DNA of 64,000 bases from Portulaca oleracea (Eukaryota > Streptophyta > Magnoliopsida > Caryophyllales > Portulacaceae). The position numbers were made by a program, and so were the translations under genes. Under the pieces are notes generated by a model. The model was not told the origin of the DNA. It worked only from the letters and a program-made list of their open reading frames with translations, and did not search any database. Location: positions 25,388,891-25,452,890 of the forward strand of contig CM055868.1 in assembly GCA_029582165.1 (NCBI GenBank), read 5' to 3'. Below, one piece after another: positions 33,001 to 44,339 of this stretch (within the stretch, counting starts at the first letter, position 1; every line of letters starts with the position of its first letter).

Positions 33001-34304
33001 CTGCAAAGTTCTCCCTTTGTTGTATTTTTTTTAAATGCAATGATTTATGAACCTATGAATGATTTATGCAAAACAATTTACTTTATTATGCAAGATGAAG
33101 ACACATTAATGTGCACACAACATTGTCTTCTTATTTAAACACAGAATGCATACTACATGATAGCCCCCAGTTTAGACTTTGATAGATCAATCTGAGGCAA
33201 AAAATACATAAAAGATTAAACTTAAACCTCAACTAAGGCAGGGTTTAAGGCTTGCATTGAGCTGACTTGATTACTTCATACACATAATGAACTTGCATGC
33301 CCACCGTCCATAAAACGTGTCATGTAAAAACTTGCATGATGGTGTTTAAGGCCAATCGGACTTCAAGTTCTCCATGCATGTGCATTATGTGTTAAACAAG
33401 TGTATGCGTAAAAAAATCAAAACACCAATTCTCAAGGCCTATCAGACTTCATGCGTGCATCGCTCCTCCTTGCATGCACTAGATGCGTGTCAATTTCCTC
33501 GTTGCCAATTCGCCAAGGCCGATTGAACTTCACTTATAGGGAGATGAATTTTCCCCAAATTCACCTATCTTCATGCCTTCTCATAAGCCACAATAGAATA
33601 GTATTTAAGCACAACCCTCAATGGTATTTTTGCTTATGTTTTCCGCTCTCTTCCCCAAACAATCATGACTTTCGAAAAGAAACTAAACTCCTGGATAAAT
33701 GTCCTTACCAAAACTGAAAAACACATTCTTGCTTGTTACAACCTCACCTTGATCTGTAGCCTCAAACAAGACAAAATAAGTTGGGACTTTCTTAAGGCGG
33801 CTCTCACATTTTGGGATCGCGACATGCATGCTTGGCTTTGATCTCTACGCCCATCCTATTACTCTGTCTCTCAATCATAATCATCAGGAGAAATTCTAGG
33901 AGTTAATCAAAAGTTGCCAAAATTTCAATTATTATATGATCCACTGTGGTGTACCTACATAGGTACAACACTTGTATTAAATTTTTTAAATAATTCATCA
34001 ATATTAATTATATTCATCATAAATACATAAATATTATTACAAATTCATCAATAATTCTTAAAATCATCAAATTTTTATAGAAATTTCTCGGATAAAAAAT
34101 TACTGTATGCAAGTATTGGAATGTATAATTTGCGGTTGAATCTTTATTATATAAATAGCAGGATGATTCTCAACCTAATGCTTTGCCGCTTCAAACCCTC
34201 AAATCTCATTCACCAGAGAACATGAACCGTTGATTTTTTTTTCAATATAAAATCTTGGTCTTTGATTAAAATAACTAACTTCACAGTTTTTTCTTTGATC
34301 AAAC
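33001..34304. other. No gene seen
   Basis: Repeat-like sequence with several copies of (T)GCATGTGCAT-type words and a thrice-repeated phrase of the AAGGCC(A/T)AT(C/T)(G/A)GACTTCA type at 33350, 33435 and 33510, spaced 75-85 bp. No protein family recognised. Confidence 0.4.
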
Positions 34305-35290
34305 TTATTGGTCGGCACGCAGCCATGGTAAAAAATCGGGGTTGACGCAAGATTGCCTAGAGGGGTCAATGATGTACAGAGGCGGTTTAGGAATGGTCCC
34401 GTCAACCAAGCTAAGTAGGTTATGGACAATTAAATGGGCAATAAATTGTTGACGCCATGTCAAATAATCTTTGGGTCCTTGAAGAGGCTCTCGGACTATA
34501 GTGGTGATATTCGGGATGGAGGAAAGTAGTGGGGGAAGAGTAGCAAAACCTCCAGTTCCAGTAGACTCGAGTGTTAGGGTAGCCATTAGTGATTCAATGG
34601 ACGGGTTTGAATGGGAATGTAAGTTAGCACCGGGGCCACCAAATGCAACGCCACTATTGGGGAGTAATGATGGACCAGGCTGTTGCCATCGCAGATGAGA
34701 AGTGACAACCTGGTGGGGTGGAGTGGGTGGTGTCGATATGTTGGCAATGGCGGGGAGGGACGCGGCAGGGAGGCAAGGGTGGGAGTAGTGGGCATTGTGT
34801 GAGGGAGACAGAGGGAGGACGGGGTTGGAGTGATGGTGCATGATCGCCGACAAGGAGGGACACGTTTGCAGGCAGACATCTGGTGATGGGTGCGGCGAAC
34901 TGAGGTGGTGGTGGTGGGGTCGCTGGCGGTGTTTGAGGAGTAGAGAGGGAGAAGTCAAGCCCAACACAAGTTGTAGGTGATATTGCCATGGAAGTAGACC
35001 CACGGTGGCAGGAGGAGAAGGCGGCGGTGCAATTGATGCGGCAGTCCGAACGACGGCGTCGGGAAGTGGAGCGGTGCGGCGTCTCAAATTAGGGTTCAGT
35101 CAGTGAGGCTTGCTGTCACAGAATGGAGCACGTCAGGCAGCAGCACCGGGGGGACGTGCGGCGGTGCTGGCGGCAGATTGGGCGGCGAGACTGGGCGGTG
35201 GTTGGTCGGAAACGCGATAGCGACGGTGGGATGGCACTGTGAAGGAGACGACCGCATGCAAAAAAAACCAGTGCTGGGCAATGTTTGTCA
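34305..35290 (-). pseudogene. Copia gag, 5' part only
   Basis: The minus strand encodes the N-terminal part of a Ty1/copia gag. A long Pro/Ser/His-rich leader is followed by REPLQGPKDYLTWRQQFIAH and LIVHNLLSLVDGTIPKPP, then NPDFLPWLRADQ. These match the gag N-terminal domain of this superfamily (NYLLWR, LLGFVDG, W..QDQ pattern). The frame ends at 34305 without zinc knuckle, protease, integrase or polymerase. Upstream (35096-35290) the leader continues in other frames. The primer site and LTR lie just beyond. Confidence 0.7.
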
Positions 35291-35390
35291 AAGACCAAAA
35301 GAAAAGAAAAAAAATCGGAGGATTAATAAAATATAGTTTACAGTGAGTTGAATTTAGGTGAAAAGAAAATTAAAATTTGGGATCGTTCCC

Positions 35391-35402
35391 GCTTTGATTC
35401 CA
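35391..35402 (-). other. Primer-binding site of the copia remnant
   Basis: The minus strand reads TGGAATCAAAGC directly next to the LTR end. It differs by two bases from TGGTATCAGAGC, the initiator Met-tRNA type. Confidence 0.6.
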
Positions 35403-35637
35403 TGTGTAATGGTAATTGTAAGAATGATGTGGGACGCTCTATAACTGAGAGCCCCTATGTTTATATATGTATCATTGTACAATATATGAGATATTCTAGA
35501 AAATTCTACAAATATATGCTCTAGAATATTCTATAATACATAATTATTCTAGAATATTCTATCAGATTAACCTATTTTTTATGCATGTTAAGTTAAGGGA
35601 TAATTTGAGGACTGAGTTATCGTATTCGCATGTTACA
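35403..35637 (-). repeat. Short copia LTR with heat-shock elements and TATA box
   Basis: 235 bp, minus strand TGTAACATGC...ATTACACA, directly upstream of the primer site. TATA box TATATAAA at 35460-35467. Within 30-95 bp upstream of it are clusters of the heat-shock-factor motif: TTCTAGAAAATTC at 35494-35506 (three alternating units), GAATATTC near 35524, and TTCTAGAATATTC at about 35548-35560 (three units). This layout resembles the LTR of heat-activated ONSEN/copia elements. Confidence 0.65.
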
Positions 35638-36128
35638 AGCGTTGCTTTTATATCCTTCTACTCAAATTGATATTTTGATTTATTTCATTAGGTTTAATTA
35701 TACCGTTCAATAATGTATAAATTCTCATCTTGCAGTAACTTTTCTATTTTCAAGTATAAGTATGTACCATGTTTAAATAATGCATAAATGTACCATGAAT
35801 TGTTTTTGTTGATTCATCTTTTGTGCGGTTGGTAAAATGCAGAAGTCACACGGTGTTGTGAAATTGTGGAAAGTGCAGTAAGATGTGGAATGATATGGTA
35901 AAATTTATGAAAAATATGGTTGATTTGGTATGTGAGGAGATAGAATGTGAAAAGTAGAGAAAAGTGAGGAGAAAAAAGTGAAGAAATATATTGACAATGA
36001 TTGTGGTAAAATATGGTGAAATATGGAAGAATATTAAGTAGTAGAATGAGTTGTGGTACCGCACCACACTGTATAAAAGAACAGAGCTTAACTATTTTCA
36101 ACATTTTATGCTTTCACCCTATTTAGAA
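35638..36128. other. No gene seen
   Basis: AT-rich. From 35820 to 36065 the plus strand is strongly purine/GT-biased with repeated GTGGTAAAATATGG-type words, resembling the interior of the small MITE at 38297. Confidence 0.4.
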
Positions 36129-36543
36129 AAGTTTTGATTTGCACGTTAAATGTGCAAGGATTGAATAAAATATATATTGTATTCTTTCCATTTTATTTAT
36201 CGTCTCTATTTTAGATCGGTAAAACTGAAATATCTTTATGACTATTAATTTATACATGTGTATGATAATGTAAATATGAAACTACTATTATTAATTAGGT
36301 TCTCAAAAAATACTATTCGATAACTATAATATTTTATCTTTTTTGATAAAATATAATCTGTCAATTATGATAGTTATATTTTTTCATTATGTTTCTTACC
36401 CTTAACTTTTTAAAAGTTATTTTTTCATTAATTATTTTAAAACTGGCAAGTTAAGAACAATACTGGAAAACTATAACTATCATAATTGAAGACAACAAAC
36501 ATTTTATTAAATCCTTGTACATTTAACGTGCAAATCAAAACTT
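36129..36543. mobile_element. MITE, 415 bp, about 37-bp terminal inverted repeats
   Basis: The left end AAGTTTTGATTTGCACGTTA (continuing to about 36165) is matched in inverted orientation by the right end from 36543, with only one or two mismatches. The interior is AT-rich with a second, inner hairpin around 36310-36390 (ATAACTATAATATTTTATC and its complement). No coding capacity. A target duplication is not clear. Confidence 0.75.
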
Positions 36544-37440
36544 GTCTTTAAATACAAAGATATAAATTGCACCATATGCTTACTATTTAAATAATTTTGA
36601 TTTAAAGTATATTTGTATACTAAATAAAATTCTAACATCTCTGTCTTTCTCTCGATCTCTCTATGGTATACACACACATACATGTATGATTTAGTTTAAT
36701 TAACACCAATCAACATATTAGGTTGATTTTGATTTTTCTTATTTTCGTAAATGAAAGAAAAATTTATATATATATATGAATAATTTAATTTATTTAACCT
36801 CAATCAACATATTAGGTAGGGTTTATGATTTTTCTTATTTTCATAAAATTTATATATATCCATGATTTAACTTAACCTTAAGTTAATATCTTAGATAAAC
36901 TTTATAATTTTGATTCTTTTAGTAAGTAATTAGAAAATAATTAGTTAATGAATGAGAGTGAGAATAAACATGAAATATGGAGGAGGATAGGTGTGAGGGA
37001 GCTTAATTGAGAAATAAGATGATTGACTAATTTCCTTGTTTATAATTAATTTTTAAAGAAAGATAAATAGGAAAAAGAAGAAATTATACAACAATTAGTA
37101 TGTTGATTTATGACATAAAAATATAATAAGTCATGGAATTGGAGAGAAAAGTAGCTATGAGTTGAACTTTAGGTATAATGTAGTAATGATATTTTTAATG
37201 AAATTGAATACTTTCGAAAGAAACAAAAGATGAATAACATTAATATTGTACTTTGCATAAAACATCAAAAAACAAAATAATGTAAGATAACAACATGGGA
37301 ACCTAAAAGAAATTTAAAAATAATAATAATATAAATTAGGGAAAATAGAAACTCAAAAAAAATAAAGTAAAATAAATGACGGTTCTAATGTGAAGAGGAA
37401 AATTAAGAACATATATATATTTAAAATATTAACTAAAAAG
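36544..37440. other. No gene seen
   Basis: AT-rich non-coding DNA. A pair of diverged direct repeats (CAATCAACATATTAGG(T)-TTTGATTTTTCTTATTTTC) occurs at 36707-36745 and 36801-36840. Confidence 0.5.
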
Positions 37441-37515
37441 ATGGTGGTCTAGTGGTATAAAAATTGGAGGGTTTTGCTTTGCATTAGAGGTTCAAATCTT
37501 GGTGGTAATGATTTA
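37441..37515 (+). repeat. tRNA-derived sequence (SINE head or tRNA pseudogene)
   Basis: TGGTCTAGTGG (37444-37454) fits an RNA polymerase III A box and GGTTCAAATC (37489-37498) a B box, at the spacing found in tRNAs. No clover-leaf can be closed, and the 3' side runs into AT-rich DNA, so it is not a working tRNA. A tRNA-derived SINE head is the likeliest reading. Confidence 0.5.
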
Positions 37516-38024
37516 TTTTATAACTATTTTGGTGCAAATAAAAAATATTGTAATTACTATTCTATTCTTATAATTTATCAATGACAAATGGTAAAATGGG
37601 CAAAGTGAAATTTGCATATCATAAACTCCTTTGGCTTTATATATTACATAGATAGATGATTAGTTTATGTATTTTACATCACATGACATTTTAAAACATA
37701 TTTATTCTGTTTTTTCTTTGTCAAAGTAGTACTTTAGCATGGTTGTTTTTCTTTTGCATCCTATATAACATTTTATTATTGTACAATATTTTTCATTACA
37801 AATTATACATTGTTTGGATTCATTTGGTATCTGCTTACTTTATATTCTATAGTAGTTTTGTTATTTTTCATCTTTATGTTATTGTTTTATTCATTCGTTT
37901 CTTCTATATATATATAAAGAGGCTTATTTTATGGGGGAGGACCAAAAAATGTTTGAGAGTCAAATTTACATTTTTGCCCTCAAAATATAAAGATGCTTAT
38001 TGTGGGGGGAGGACCAAATATGTT

Positions 38025-39240
38025 TGTAAGTGGGTTAAATACATATTTGGTTTATATTTAGATAAGGTAAATACGGGTCCAACATATTTCGGGTTCGTGT
38101 AAATATGAGTTAGGTGTATTTCGGGTTCAAATAAATATGAGTTTACGTGTATTTTGGATTCGGGTCAATACGGGTCATGTATATTTCGGAATCGAGTGAA
38201 TACAGGTTGAATATTATTTGACAATAGAAAACGTTAAAAGTCTTAACATATGACAATTTTTAAAGCGTCATAATTTTTATGAGTATATGCAAACTAGGTG
38301 TCGTTCTTTTATGCGGTAAGTATGCGGTGCGGTTATTTACGATGCGGTGGACTGTGGTGAGTTGTGGTGGATTATGGTAAGTTGTAGTTGAAATAATAAA
38401 ATGGGTGTTGAAAGATTTTATAATTATTTGAAAATTTTTTATATTTATTAAAAAGGTAAATGGAAAGGTGTGGTGGATAATGTTGGATTGTGGTGAGTTG
38501 CGGTGTGATGCGATGCACGCACGTAATCTGCATAAAAAGCAGGCCTAAATTAATGCGCATTATATTTGAAAAATGAACATAGTATTACATATAAAATTAT
38601 AAATACTTGTTGTTATTCGTAATTTTTCAGACTTATTGAAATCCAAGGTAAATTAAAATATGATTAATAAAATATATTTTATGTGCATTATTAAACCAAA
38701 TATGTATAATAAAATTATAACTTTTAACACGTGCTACAGTAAATAAGGTGTCTAGCGTCAAATAAAACTTTATGTCCAAACCAATCAATTCGGGAAGTGA
38801 GTTAAATACGTATCGGTTGTAGATCTAGATAAGGTAAATACGGACCCGGTATATTTCGGGTTCCGGTAAATACGAATTAGGTTTATTTCGGGTTCAAGTA
38901 AATATGGGTTAAGTGTATTCCGGTTTCAAGTCAATACGGGTCAGGTATATTTTCGGATCAAATTAATGCGGGTTGGATATAATTTGACAATAGAAAATGC
39001 TAAGAGACTTAACATATGACCATTTTTAAATCATTATAATTTTTATGAGTATATAAACTAAATTAATGTACATTGTTTTTTTAAAAATGAATGTAGCATT
39101 ACATATAAAATTATAAATATTTATATCATTGTTTCTAACATTTTATACTTATTAAAATCTATGGTCAACTAAAATGTGTTTAATATAATATATTTTATGT
39201 GCATTAGTACACTAAATATATATAAAAAAAATTGTAATAT
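38025..39240 (+). repeat. Tandem duplication of an about 500-bp unit
   Basis: 38025-38780 (less a 248-bp MITE) and 38800-39240 run parallel: GTTAAATAC, TAGATAAGGTAAATACGG, ATATTTCGGGTTC, TTTGACAATAGAAAA, CTTAACATATGAC, ATAATTTTTATGAGTATAT, AAATTAATG, ATTACATATAAAATTATAAA. The copies are clearly diverged. The GGGTAAATACGGGTC words also occur, complemented, in the MITE at 21883-22400. Confidence 0.75.
38297..38544. mobile_element. Small MITE with 3-bp duplication CTA, empty site present in the sister repeat
   Basis: The second tandem copy reads GAGTATATAAACTAAATTAATG at about 39045-39066, while the first reads AAACTA, then 248 bp, then CTAAATTAATG. The insert has inverted ends GGTGTCGTTCTTTTATGC and GCCTGCTTTTTATGC. 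A 3-bp duplication and such ends fit PIF/Harbinger (Tourist-like) MITEs. Confidence 0.65.
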
Positions 39241-39576
39241 ATTTGGCGAGTGGGAAAGGTGGAATAGAGTGGGTATATTAGATAGTAATTGAGAAACCAA
39301 GTCACATAAGTTACATCATTTAAGTATATGAATTTTAAAATATATTATTTGTCATTTTTATTAACGTATTGTGAGTAAGGTAAATCATATTAGTGATATT
39401 ATTTATTAAATATATGAGTTTTTAAATAGATATCATGCAAAATAGATAAAAAAAGAATTAATAATGTGAAAAAAAATGGAATAATATAACTAAGAATGTA
39501 ATAAATAAAATAAATTTATCACACATCAAAAAAACTAGGATCCTAACCCCGTCCATAGGACGGGCCACAGATCTAG

Positions 39577-39852
39577 TACCTAAATAAACACCGGTTCAAT
39601 CGAACGAGCAAAAAACTGGTTTAAATAAATGTGTGATTAGGAAGGCCAAGTGGAGGACGATTTGGCCGTAGAGTCCATAAACGCGTGCGCTTCACATGAG
39701 AGCCAACAAGTTGAAATGCGTCAGAAAAAAAAAAAAAGAAAAGGAAAGTTTCCAATGAAACTTGGCCACATTTTATCCATTGTGATAACACGGAGCCATC
39801 ATCTTCATCTCTTCCGTTCCCTGAACCCCTTGTCTCTCCTCGAATTGGAAGG
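39577..39852 (+). promoter_or_regulatory. Upstream region of OHP2
   Basis: Only 276 bp separate the Helitron end (39576) from the OHP2 start codon. Within it are CACATTTTATCC and GTGATAAC (I-box-like, common in light-regulated promoters) at about 39768-39786, then a CT-rich leader. No strong TATA box. Promoter function is inferred from position. Confidence 0.35.
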
Positions 39853-42800
39853 ATGTCAATGGCAGCTTCAATCCCATGCATAAAGCTAACAACAACATCC
39901 TCATCAGCATCGTCTTGCTGCTCATCTTCGTCAAGCACCATGAGGCTGTCCGTTTCTCATAGTAAGCCCTGCTGTTTGTCATTCACCACCATAAGGTGCT
40001 CCCAAACCGAAGGACCCATCAGAAGGCCAGTGGCTCCTCCAGTCAGAGAGCCTTCGTCCTCGCCGCCACTCCAGCCGCCGTCTCCGCCGTCCCAGACGCC
40101 CCCCTCTGCTGTTGTGGTTGACAAGAAGCCTGGGATCACCTTGGAGTTTCAGAGGGCTAAGGCCAGGGAGCTCCAGGATTATTTTAAGCAGAAGAAGCTT
40201 GAAGAGGCTGACCAGGGTCCCGCCTTTGGTTTTGTTGGAAAAAATGAGATTAACAATGGAAGGTCAGTCTGTATTTCTTCGTGTTTTTCACTCATTTTCA
40301 TCACTAATGTTCTCAGTTTTCATTCCGTTTCCTGAATTTGATTGATTGTTGTGCTCTTTGATTCAAATTGGTGTTGAGCATGAATCCGCTTAGTTCATTA
40401 TTGGGGGACTATCTAGTTGAATTGATTGTCAATTCCTAATGTTATATTTTATTATAGTTATCCCACCCCTTTACCCTTGCCTTAGTCATTGCTCATTTTG
40501 CTTACTCTCATCCTCACAACTTGATGAGTTATTATGTTAACATGGCTTTTGACAAGGACAACCATTCAGATTCTATTCAACTGAGGTTTAGGAAGGTCTA
40601 TATCTACCCAGCCTTAGTCAGACACATATGAGCTAGTGTCTGTATGCACCAATACATTTTTTAGAAAAGCAAGTGTCAAAATGATATCACTTGTCACAAC
40701 TCGATCATCTAACTTGTGAGACAACAAGTGTTTAGGACATATTTGTGAGAGATGAGTTTACGTATAATGGATGAGTTATCCTTCATCATATGTCAAAATG
40801 AAATTTGAAACTTTATATCATGAGAAGGATATTTCTCTTGGTTCCTCGTGAGGTGGCAATGAGATTTGTGAATCTGAACAACCTCAGATGAACTTTTATG
40901 CCCTTGGATTTATGTCTTAGTATGTAGAAAATTCTTAATTTGGTTCACTATAAAAATAAGGAAGCCAAGCAGATGAAGCAATAATCACTTTGGTGCTGAT
41001 CCTATTTTCTTGTCTCTGATTCTGCATCTTCTTTGTATGTTTGTTTCTATTATAATGTGGAGGTTGCCTTTACTGAAGTAGGGCGAGCAGCCCATCCCTC
41101 AACATCGTATTGTTCTTTCCCAACTCGATGGATTCCAAAGCTAATTTGCTTCTTCTCTTTCACAACAATTCTGTATACTTTATTGCAAGTATGCACCATT
41201 CAGCCGCTTGTCTAAAATCTGGACCTATTAGGTAACTCCATACAAAGTGTTGGCATATCGAACTAACTTAAAACCTTATTGATCATTAGACCAACACAGC
41301 TTGCATTTCTGCATGAACTTGTTGGACAGATTAATAACAACCCAAGAATGACCGGAACCCAAAATATTTGAAGCACAATATGCAACGTTTTTTTGGCTTA
41401 TTCAGGATAACCCTACTCAAAGTAGACCAATACTGCTTATTTCCAGCTCACATTAACTTCCTTATAATCGTAAAAACAAACTAATTGAAACGTGTTGGTG
41501 GCAACTGTGGTAGAATCCAGTCTTTTATGTTTACTAATGTTCTTGCATAGCAGCGCGTATAATTGTTTACTGATTGAACTTGCCTATCACTGCTTTCTTA
41601 TGAGATCTGTTTGCTCATTCCCCACATATTGGTGTAGTTACCTGTGAAAAATGTTATCTACAAACTACTGATATGAAATAATTAAGTACTCTACTAGCGC
41701 TTAGATTAAGGTCACCTTGACTTGAGCTCCCTCCGTTCCTCTTGCCCCTGATAGCCAAAGCATTCCCCGAAAAGTCACACAATAAGAATCTTTCTTACTA
41801 ATACTTTCACTCAGGACAATGACAATGTCTCTCAATTCTTCAAACTTCAATTTTTCATCTTTCTTAATCGTAGATGTAACACAAGTTAAAAAGTTATCCC
41901 AAGACTTGGGTACGGTAGCTAACAGTATATTAGTATTCATCTCATCGTCAAAACTAAATCCCACAGAAGTCAATTTCGATAATATCATACTCTATGTGTT
42001 CATATTATCATGCATATCACCGGACTCATGTATCTTAAACTCAAACAAACGACACAACACATACACATTTTTCACCGCCAAAGGTTTCTCATATGTGTTC
42101 TTCAAGCCCTCAAGCAGACTTTTCGTCTTTGTCTCGTCTTTCACGTTGAAAGCCTTGTTGCGTGCTAACATCAGCCTCGCCGTACTGAATGTTTGACGGT
42201 CAAGCACGTTCGAATCCTCCGATTTCATATTTGTTTGCTTCTCACCCAACGCCAGATGCAGTTTTTGTTGGTAGAGCACATCTTCAATTCGCATCTTCGA
42301 CCATGTGTAGTCTTTCTCATTTAATTTCAGAGTTTTCACTAGTGCGTCCTTCATTGCTTCTCAATCTGCAAATCAACAACGCTCCAACCAAAGCTCTAAT
42401 ATCAGCCGTTAATATTCTCATGGTGTTATTGGCAAATAAATAATAATCAGGGCAAAGTAATAACTACAAATTCACACAAAAGAATCAATGTGGAAAAACC
42501 CGAATCGGGAAAAAACAACGAATCATGCTATATCAGAGGATTATGGTGTTTCAGAGATTCTCAGAATTCCATAATCTCTCATAGCCTCTCTAGAGTTACA
42601 ACCTGAAAATTCAACCATCAAAGTTGAGGTCAATCTCTTGTGGTACATATGAAACACTCTAAATTACACACCAAATAAACCTAACAACTAGACCTATTAT
42701 ATAGCCAAGGCAAATACAAAAACTAGGGTTTAATACATCACTCGATGGCCAAGGAGATAGTGTAAAAGGAAACAAGTTAAGCAAGGGCACATCAAAAATT

Positions 42801-43547
42801 TCCAGTGCTCGAAAACGATCTTCAGCTCCAGAATTAGGTGCCATAGTCCGTGGCCTCTGGCCACTTCGTTCCTTGATTTTTCTTGCTGAGCTTTGAACCC
42901 ATGCCTGTACTAGTTGTTTCCATCCCAATTCTTCAATCCTCCTTGCTCAAGACTCGACCCAAACATCAATTTTGGCTCAACATACATCAACCCAACAATT
43001 TAGTTATCATATTACACTACGCGTCTTGTAAAACCACAACTTTGTCAGTTTCTTGCTCACATCATGATCCCAAACATTTGTCTATATGGATCTATTTATC
43101 ATTTGATGTTTCAAATTGCTGTAGCTATTGGTTTTGTCGTCTTAACGTCACTCCCAGTAATACCTCTAAATTCCGAGGGTTATAAATGAGTTGACGATTG
43201 ATATCAGACATCAGTGATGCTAGAACTTATGTATCAAGAAGTTTGATACTTTGATGTTTATCAGTTGATATTCTCTCTTTTGAAACCTGAACAAATGAAC
43301 GTTGATGTCACTATAGGTATTACTAGCCACCTTTTTTTTAATTTTTATTTTTGCTCAGTCATGTTTCTTAGAAGGTGAGTTAATTTCAGAGTTTAATAAC
43401 CTGCTGTTTGAATCTAAATGTTGAAAACATAGGTGGGCAATGTTCGGCTTTGCAGTTGGGATGCTTACAGAGTATGCAACAGGATCAGACTTTGTTGACC
43501 AAGTGAAACTCATTCTCTCCAATTTGGGGATAGTAGACTTAGAATGA
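39853..43547 (+). CDS. OHP2: One-helix protein 2, chloroplastic (two exons)
   Basis: Complete gene, 174 residues. Exon 1 is 39853-40262 and exon 2 is 43433-43547; the donor is GTCAGT after AACAATGGAAG and the acceptor is CATAG. OHP2 is a thylakoid membrane protein with one chlorophyll-binding helix. With OHP1 and HCF244 it acts in early photosystem II reaction-centre assembly and D1 synthesis. Residues 1-50 are a Ser/Thr-rich transit peptide. A conserved CSQTEGPIRRP follows, then a Pro-rich linker (about 65-90) and the amphipathic FQRAKARELQDYFKQKKLEE. The helix NEINNGRWAMFGFAVGMLTE contains the ExxNxR pigment motif, split by the intron. The C-terminus LSNLGIVDLE matches the family. Length is that of Arabidopsis OHP2 (172). 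Met1 or Met3 (39859) could start. The 3.17 kb intron holds a truncated copia element. An I-box-like GATAA lies at about 39783. Confidence 0.95.
40263..41700 (+). other. First part of the OHP2 intron, no other gene
   Basis: AT-rich intron sequence of OHP2 upstream of the copia fragment. No exon-like block or repeat boundary recognised. Confidence 0.6.
41701..42354 (-). pseudogene. Copia gag (UBN2 domain), broken
   Basis: Gag of the truncated copia element. 42354-41992 encodes MRIEDVLYQQKLHLALGEKQ and VLDRQTFSTARLMLARNKAF and SLLEGLKNTYEKP, the typical copia gag domain. After a stop near 41992 the same domain continues in frame from 41988 (SVGFSFDDEMNTNILLATVP, KSWDNF, KLKFEELRD). It ends before the zinc knuckle. 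One stop and the missing 3' half make it non-functional. Confidence 0.78.
41701..42997 (-). mobile_element. Truncated copia element in the OHP2 intron
   Basis: Minus-strand Ty1/copia 5' end. The LTR is about 42421-42997 (minus TGTTGGGTTGATG...AACACCA, TATA box near 42690 as TATATAAT). The primer site TGATATTAGAGC is at 42393-42404. Gag runs from 42354 to about 41701, where the element stops. Everything from the gag zinc knuckle onward, and the second LTR, are missing. It lies opposite to OHP2 transcription inside the intron, so OHP2 should still splice. Confidence 0.7.
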
Positions 43548-44339
43548 GGCAACTCATTGTCTGCTTTTATATTTTATTTATTTATATATATATACCCCAT
43601 CCCATTTCCCCATCTCGTCCTCTGTATCTTCCTCTTTTTGATTCTGCCCTTCTTGTAATCATGAATCAAACTCACTTTCCCCTCATAAATACTGTAACTT
43701 TATATCTTCATATAGTTTGCTTGTTGAATTCTTTGTTTTCATTACCTATATCCATCAACCAATGTACTGCAAAGTAAAGAAATTTATTTTCTTGGCTAAT
43801 TAGTATGAAGCTCTGCCGTCGGTTTCATTCGATCACACCTCCAACGGTGCTCTTGCACCTAATTCAGAATTGTGCATTTCTTTTAATCTGATCTGAATGT
43901 TTCCTGCAGTTTTCTTTTTCCTTTTTTTCAATTTTAATAGAGAAATGGACTTCATGAATCTGACCTTTCTGCAATTCTTCATCAACATCAGTCCTACCAC
44001 TCCAAACCTAATTTCTTAAAATGGTAAAAATTGAGTCAACTGACAGTCTTTTTCTGAAGTAAACTTCAATGCTATGGTATTTAATCCGAATTTATGACAT
44101 TTCATAACAGGAGTAAATGGTGTTTACTTTGATGTTCCTTCTATAAATGTGTTCCTTCTATAAATGTGTTCCTTCTACTTTGTCTAATATCATGAATTCA
44201 TGCTTATTGGTTATCGAATTTTCAAATGCTAGTTGATCCATCCATTAGATATTATTAGTTTTCATGGAGTATGTCCATTCAATCTATACAAATTTTATCC
44301 ATTACTTGTTGCATATGCAAAACAGATTAAAATATAAAA
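43548..44339 (+). other. OHP2 3' flank, no other gene
   Basis: T-rich sequence after the OHP2 stop codon, expected to contain its 3' untranslated region. A short direct duplication GTGTTCCTTCTATAAAT occurs at about 44150-44175. No open frame of note. Confidence 0.5.

Larger units (their letters stand above)
37899..39576 (+). mobile_element. Non-autonomous Helitron (3' end clear, 5' end tentative)
   Basis: The 3' end has hairpin CCCGTCCATAGGACGGG (39548-39564) then CTAG (39573-39576) followed by T, a standard Helitron terminus. The proposed 5' end near 37899 (TCTATATATATATAAAGAGG) resembles common plant Helitron starts, but the preceding base and exact position are uncertain. The interior is a two-copy tandem repeat rich in GGGTAAATACGGGT-type words. 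No Rep/helicase gene. Confidence 0.55.

Noticed and set aside
37441..37515. Functional tRNA gene
   Set aside because: Only the A and B boxes fit; no acceptor stem or clover-leaf can be formed.
37899..37925. Firm 5' end of the Helitron
   Set aside because: The TC start is plausible, but the flanking base and exact point cannot be fixed without another copy.
43359..43552. Minus frame opposite OHP2 exon 2
   Set aside because: Shadow of the OHP2 coding exon.
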